Source: Methanobacterium sp. BRmetb2
GTDB lineage: Archaea > Methanobacteriota > Methanobacteria > Methanobacteriales > Methanobacteriaceae
DNA: 64,000 nt
Direction: 5' to 3'
NCBI GenBank assembly: GCA_003491285.1
Contig: CP022705.1
Location: 434,001 to 498,000 of the forward strand
Shown: positions 60,815 through 64,000 of the stretch, piece by piece
Numbering within the stretch: position 1 is the stretch's first letter
How the letters are laid out: every line of letters starts with the position of its first letter
Position numbers and translations under genes: made by a program
The notes under the pieces: generated by a model
What the model saw: only the letters and a program-made list of their open reading frames with translations
The model's database searches: none
Told to the model about the DNA's origin: nothing

Positions 60815-62326
60815 ATGTATGTGAATATGAATAAGGAATTTGTAAAAGATATTGAGTCAACAAAAGATATTCTAATACCAAAAGACCCCTTAGAAAGAGT
60901 TATTGGGCATGATGATATTATTAAGTTTGTCAAAATTGCTGCAAAACAAAGGAGAAATCTCTTACTAGTCGGACCTCCCGGTATTGGGAAATCCCTCATA
61001 GCTCAAGCAATATCTTTCCATTTAACCCCTGCAAAGGAAGAAATAACTGTTGTTCATAATCCAGAAAGACCAGAAAGGCCATTTGTGGAAATAAAATCTA
61101 TAAAAGAGATTCGAAATGAGCAAAAAGAGATTGAACTAGCCGAAGGTGATGTGGTAAGTCCAAAAAGTGTGCCTGAGGCAGTGGCTGAGAGATTAGGATT
61201 TAAATGCACCCATTGTGGAACTTATAACAGTGCATATCAAAGTATATGTCCCGAATGTGGAGGAGACAAATTTTCTCACATAAATGCCCGGCGAAAACAT
61301 TTGGGAGATCTGCTGGGAATGTTTGAAATGAGCAATGATCCTATAAACATTCCTCAAGAAAGAGTTACCACTACCCGAATCTTAAATGGTAAAGAAGAAG
61401 TAGTTATATATGAAAGGATTGATGGTGAGAAGGTTAAGATACTGGATCAAAGGGCATTGGAAAAACGAAGAGAAATTGTTGAAGAAAAACCCCGAAATGT
61501 TATTGTCCCCATTGACAGAAAGGTTTTTGTACAGGCCACTGGTGCCAGTGAAACAGAACTTCTAGGAGATGTCCGACACGACCCATACGGAGGACACCCG
61601 GATCTTGGAACTCAACCCTATGAAAGAGTTGTTCCAGGAGCAGTCCATGAAGCTCATGAGGGCGTTCTTTTTATAGATGAAATAGTCCATATAGCTAATT
61701 TACAACGTTACATTCTAAGTGCCATGCAGGATAAAGTTTTTCCTATTGTTGGAAGAAATCCTCAGAGTGCTGGAAGCTCAGTTAAAGTAGAAGATGTTCC
61801 CTGTGATTTTATTTTTGTAGGAGCATGTAATATAAGGGATGTTCAATACATTTTACCCCCTATGCGCTCTCGAATTCAGGGCGAAGGTTACGAAATACTC
61901 ATGAGAACAACTATGCCTGTTTCTGAAGAAAATGCTGCAAAACTGGCCCAATTTGTGGCCCAGGAAATTGAGATGGATGGAAAAATACCCCATGCAAATC
62001 GAAGAGCAGTTGAAATACTACTAGAAGATGCTAAAAAAAGAGCCAAGATCATCGATGAACACAAAGATGCATTCACCCTTAGGCTTAGAGATCTAAGCGG
62101 CGTGGTTAGAATGGCCGGCGATCTTGCTGTTATGGAAGGTGCTGAACTTATAACTGAAAAACACATGTCAATTGCAGTAAATAAATCTATCTCCATAGAG
62201 GATCAGATTATTAAAAGATATGAATCCTTTGAAAACGCCATGAGAAAAGATTTCTCAAGTTCACAACACATGAGTAGTAGTAAACCTAGATCATCAAACG
62301 ACCATGTTGATAGAAGTTATATTTAA
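60815..62326 (+). CDS. Lon/ChlI-like AAA+ ATPase with zinc-ribbon insert, no protease domain
   Basis: A 503-residue AAA+ protein. Near the N-terminus LVGPPGIGKS is Walker A. An inserted zinc ribbon, CTHCGTYNS and CPECGGDKF, lies around residues 130-155. Walker B is GVLFIDEIVHI, and sensor and arginine-finger segments follow. The order resembles the ATPase part of archaeal LonB or Mg-chelatase-type ATPases, but no Ser-Lys protease domain follows. ATG 60815 has AGAGG at a spacing of 7; TTG 60785 is the alternative. The partner is unknown. Next to dnaG and xerA, in the same direction. Confidence 0.8.
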   Translation: MYVNMNKEFVKDIESTKDILIPKDPLERVIGHDDIIKFVKIAAKQRRNLLLVGPPGIGKSLIAQAISFHLTPAKEEITVVHNPERPERPFVEIKSIKEIRNEQKEIELAEGDVVSPKSVPEAVAERLGFKCTHCGTYNSAYQSICPECGGDKFSHINARRKHLGDLLGMFEMSNDPINIPQERVTTTRILNGKEEVVIYERIDGEKVKILDQRALEKRREIVEEKPRNVIVPIDRKVFVQATGASETELLGDVRHDPYGGHPDLGTQPYERVVPGAVHEAHEGVLFIDEIVHIANLQRYILSAMQDKVFPIVGRNPQSAGSSVKVEDVPCDFIFVGACNIRDVQYILPPMRSRIQGEGYEILMRTTMPVSEENAAKLAQFVAQEIEMDGKIPHANRRAVEILLEDAKKRAKIIDEHKDAFTLRLRDLSGVVRMAGDLAVMEGAELITEKHMSIAVNKSISIEDQIIKRYESFENAMRKDFSSSQHMSSSKPRSSNDHVDRSYI

Positions 62327-62420
62327 CTTTAGAAGAAATTATTCTTGATAAACGGTATTTTTGGATAAATTTAAATATTGGTTTTGAATAAAATTCATTT
62401 AAAGCTTATTATCTGATAAA

Positions 62421-63410
62421 ATGAATCCCTCCTCCAATAACAAAACCAAAAAAAATGATGAAAGAACATCAATTGAACTAAAATCAGTTAAAACTGAATC
62501 AGATAGTTCATCAAAACCCAATATTTTAGAGCATTACAACTTCCCAGAGATGATAGAAGATTATCTAGTGGAATTAGAGATAAGAAACTACTCCAAAAAC
62601 ACTATAAAAACTTATAAATCCATCGTAACCACTTTTTATAAATTTTTAACCAATGAAAAAGATCTATACGATGAAAAAAGAATTTTAAGATCATTCAAAA
62701 GATATATACAATATTTAAAACGGGAAAAACAAGTCTCCCAGAACTATATTTATCTGGTAACCGTAGTAGTCAAAAAATTCTTTGAATTTGGTGGTCTTAA
62801 AATCCTGGATGATGTTCAAACACCAAAGAGAACCAAGTCTCTTCCTAAGTCATTGAATGAAACTGAGGTGAAAAATCTCATAAATGCCATGGACCTTAAT
62901 GATTCATCAACACCTTCCAGACATCATTTAAATACAAGAAACAAAGTGATACTAGCACTTCTCTATTCTGCAGGATTAAGAGTATCTGAACTGGTGTCTC
63001 TCCATACTGATGATGTAGACCTTGGAGAAAGAACCATCAGAATCCGTGGAAAGGGTGAAAAAGATCGTATAGTACTTTTTGATGAAAATATGAAGTTATT
63101 GCTGGAAGAATATCTGGAAAAAAGGACTGATGATAGTGATGCTCTTTTTATTAACCGTTTTGGTAATCATTTAACACCCCGATACGTCCAGATGATGATT
63201 AAAAAATACGCAGAAAGTGCAGGTATAAAAAAGAGGGTAACACCCCACATACTGCGACATTCCTTTGCCACCCATCTTCTAAAAAATGGAGTAGACATTA
63301 GAGCCATACAACAGCTTCTGGGTCATTCTAATTTAAGTACTACTCAAATTTATACCAGCGTCGATATGCAGACCCTTAAAAATGTTTACGATCGGGCTAA
63401 ATTAAGGTGA
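62421..63410 (+). CDS. xerA: Tyrosine recombinase XerA
   Basis: Resolves chromosome dimers at a dif site. The 329-residue protein has the complete catalytic set R187 (AGLRVSEL), K211, H276 and R279 (HILRH), H302 (LGHSN) and Y311 (TQIYTS), with the N-terminal SAM-like core-binding domain (about 42-125). The first 40 residues are a charged, probably disordered extension. No dif-like site (two 11-base arms around a 6-base spacer) was recognised in the window. Downstream of the AAA+ gene in the replication-related group. Confidence 0.93.
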   Translation: MNPSSNNKTKKNDERTSIELKSVKTESDSSSKPNILEHYNFPEMIEDYLVELEIRNYSKNTIKTYKSIVTTFYKFLTNEKDLYDEKRILRSFKRYIQYLKREKQVSQNYIYLVTVVVKKFFEFGGLKILDDVQTPKRTKSLPKSLNETEVKNLINAMDLNDSSTPSRHHLNTRNKVILALLYSAGLRVSELVSLHTDDVDLGERTIRIRGKGEKDRIVLFDENMKLLLEEYLEKRTDDSDALFINRFGNHLTPRYVQMMIKKYAESAGIKKRVTPHILRHSFATHLLKNGVDIRAIQQLLGHSNLSTTQIYTSVDMQTLKNVYDRAKLR

Positions 63411-63581
63411 TCATTAACTCCTGATTGAATAATCCCCTAATTAAAATTATTAATTTTTTGGCTGAAAAATTATATAAACCCCTCTACACCCCCCAAAAAA
63501 ATTATTATCTATTTTATTTTTATTATCTGGAAAGATTTAAAAATTATTAAAAACAAAGTTATTATTTAAGGGGGTGTATGA

Positions 63582-64000
63582 TTGAATGAAAATAAAGGAT
63601 ATCAAATTCCTAAATTAATTATAACTTTGGGATTAACCCTAATTACCGGATTTGTTGGCTCAATTGTCACTTTTGATTCACTAACTACTTGGTATGTTGC
63701 CCTTAACAAACCTTCCTGGACTCCACCCAACTGGGCCTTTGGACCTATATGGACAACTCTATACATACTGATAGGTATTGCTGCCTACCTTGTATGGCGA
63801 GAGGGCCTACATAGAAAAGACGTTAAAATTGCACTTTCAGTATTTGCCCTACAGTTAATTTTAAATCTTCTATGGTCGCTGATCTTCTTTGGATTACAAT
63901 CAATATACGGCGGTTTAATTGAAATAATTATACTGTGGATAGCTATCTTAATCAACCTGATTCTTTTCTATCGGATATCTAAAGTCGCTGGATTGCTCCT
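63582..64000 (+). CDS. tspO: TspO/MBR family protein (partial, cut by window end)
   Basis: The first ~139 residues of a TspO/MBR membrane protein. NKPSWTPPNWAFGPIWTTLYILIGIAAYLVW (core PSWTPPNWAFGPIW) and the LNLLWSLIFFGLQ motif are diagnostic. TspO proteins bind tetrapyrroles such as protoporphyrin, which is notable in a genome with F430 and other tetrapyrroles. The likely start is TTG 63582, with GGGGGTG 6 bases upstream; the ATG at 63578 leads only to a stop. Preceded by a C-rich tract after xerA. The gene continues beyond the window. Confidence 0.9.
   Translation, partial: MNENKGYQIPKLIITLGLTLITGFVGSIVTFDSLTTWYVALNKPSWTPPNWAFGPIWTTLYILIGIAAYLVWREGLHRKDVKIALSVFALQLILNLLWSLIFFGLQSIYGGLIEIIILWIAILINLILFYRISKVAGLL

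Noticed and set aside
62327..62420. Attachment site next to xerA marking an integrated element
   Set aside because: No tRNA gene, no direct repeats and no other mobile genes around; XerA is the housekeeping recombinase.
63420..63500. C-rich tract after xerA as another small RNA
   Set aside because: No paired arms are visible; it is probably spacer sequence or the end of the xerA transcript.

Overview
The window looks like a chromosomal segment of a mesophilic, low-GC methanogenic archaeon of the Methanobacteriales (Methanobacterium-like). Direct indicators are a coenzyme F430 synthetase (cfbE), a protein with pseudomurein-binding repeats (pseudomurein is the wall polymer of this order), archaeal TFB, Gar1, aRF1, aIF5A, DnaG and XerA, the COG1900/NIL-ferredoxin homocysteine pathway, and TATA-box promoters in very AT-rich spacers. 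The species cannot be named from the sequence alone. No rRNA or tRNA gene was recognised.

Layout. 1-7.3 kb: end of secD, two paralogous Na+/Ca2+-exchanger-type antiporters flanking a UspA protein and a PsbP-like lipoprotein, pyrI, and a secreted pseudomurein-binding M14-like zinc peptidase. 7.5-10.7 kb: a three-gene minus-strand operon for homocysteine synthesis (COG1900-CBS protein, NIL-ferredoxin) with an iron-sulfur GMC-type flavoprotein. 10.9-14.4 kb: a compact plus-strand run tldD-AMMECR1-NOG1-like GTPase-hsp20. 14.5-22.3 kb: a ThiN-HIT fusion, DUF2124/DUF447, adenine deaminase, an archaeal LOR/SDH ornithine-cyclodeaminase-type protein and a CrtC/AttH-like lipocalin protein. 22.5-24.6 kb: agmatinase, aIF5A and pyruvoyl arginine decarboxylase around one divergent promoter region. 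Arginine to agmatine to putrescine leads to spermidine, the donor for hypusine on aIF5A. 24.6-30.3 kb: IMPase/FBPase, NAD kinase, cfbE, hemC, a Gfo/Idh/MocA oxidoreductase and an HTH-PRTase regulator. 30.4-34.1 kb: aRF1, an M24 peptidase, a lipoprotein and a twice-frameshifted membrane-protein pseudogene.

34.4-47.8 kb is a complete type I-B (Cst/Tneap-like) CRISPR-Cas locus: tandem 22-bp direct repeats abutting the cas TATA box, then cas6-cas8b1-cas7-cas5-cas3-cas4-cas1-cas2, an AT-rich leader, and an array that I count as 78 repeats and 77 spacers. The repeats are essentially identical, and only the last one is degenerate at its 3' end.

47.9-64 kb: pyrH, a zinc-ribbon membrane protein, two YbjQ-domain proteins, three membrane transport genes (NhaP-type antiporter, TauE/SafE, K+ channel), a DUF3800 gene followed by a compact three-way-junction RNA-like element, tfb and gar1, an AglD/UPF0104 flippase-like protein, RraA-like and DUF211 genes, then an information-processing cluster (Toprim protein, dnaG, zinc-ribbon AAA+ ATPase, xerA) and the start of a tspO gene. 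A 0.7-kb gap before the Toprim gene holds a GC-rich, two-hairpin candidate small RNA with its own TATA box.

The best candidates for undescribed biology are the small-RNA candidate near 58.5 kb, the structured element behind the DUF3800 gene, the tandem repeats at the cas promoter, the ThiN-HIT fusion and the iron-sulfur GMC protein in the homocysteine operon. All functional statements rest on motif recognition by eye; no database search was run.
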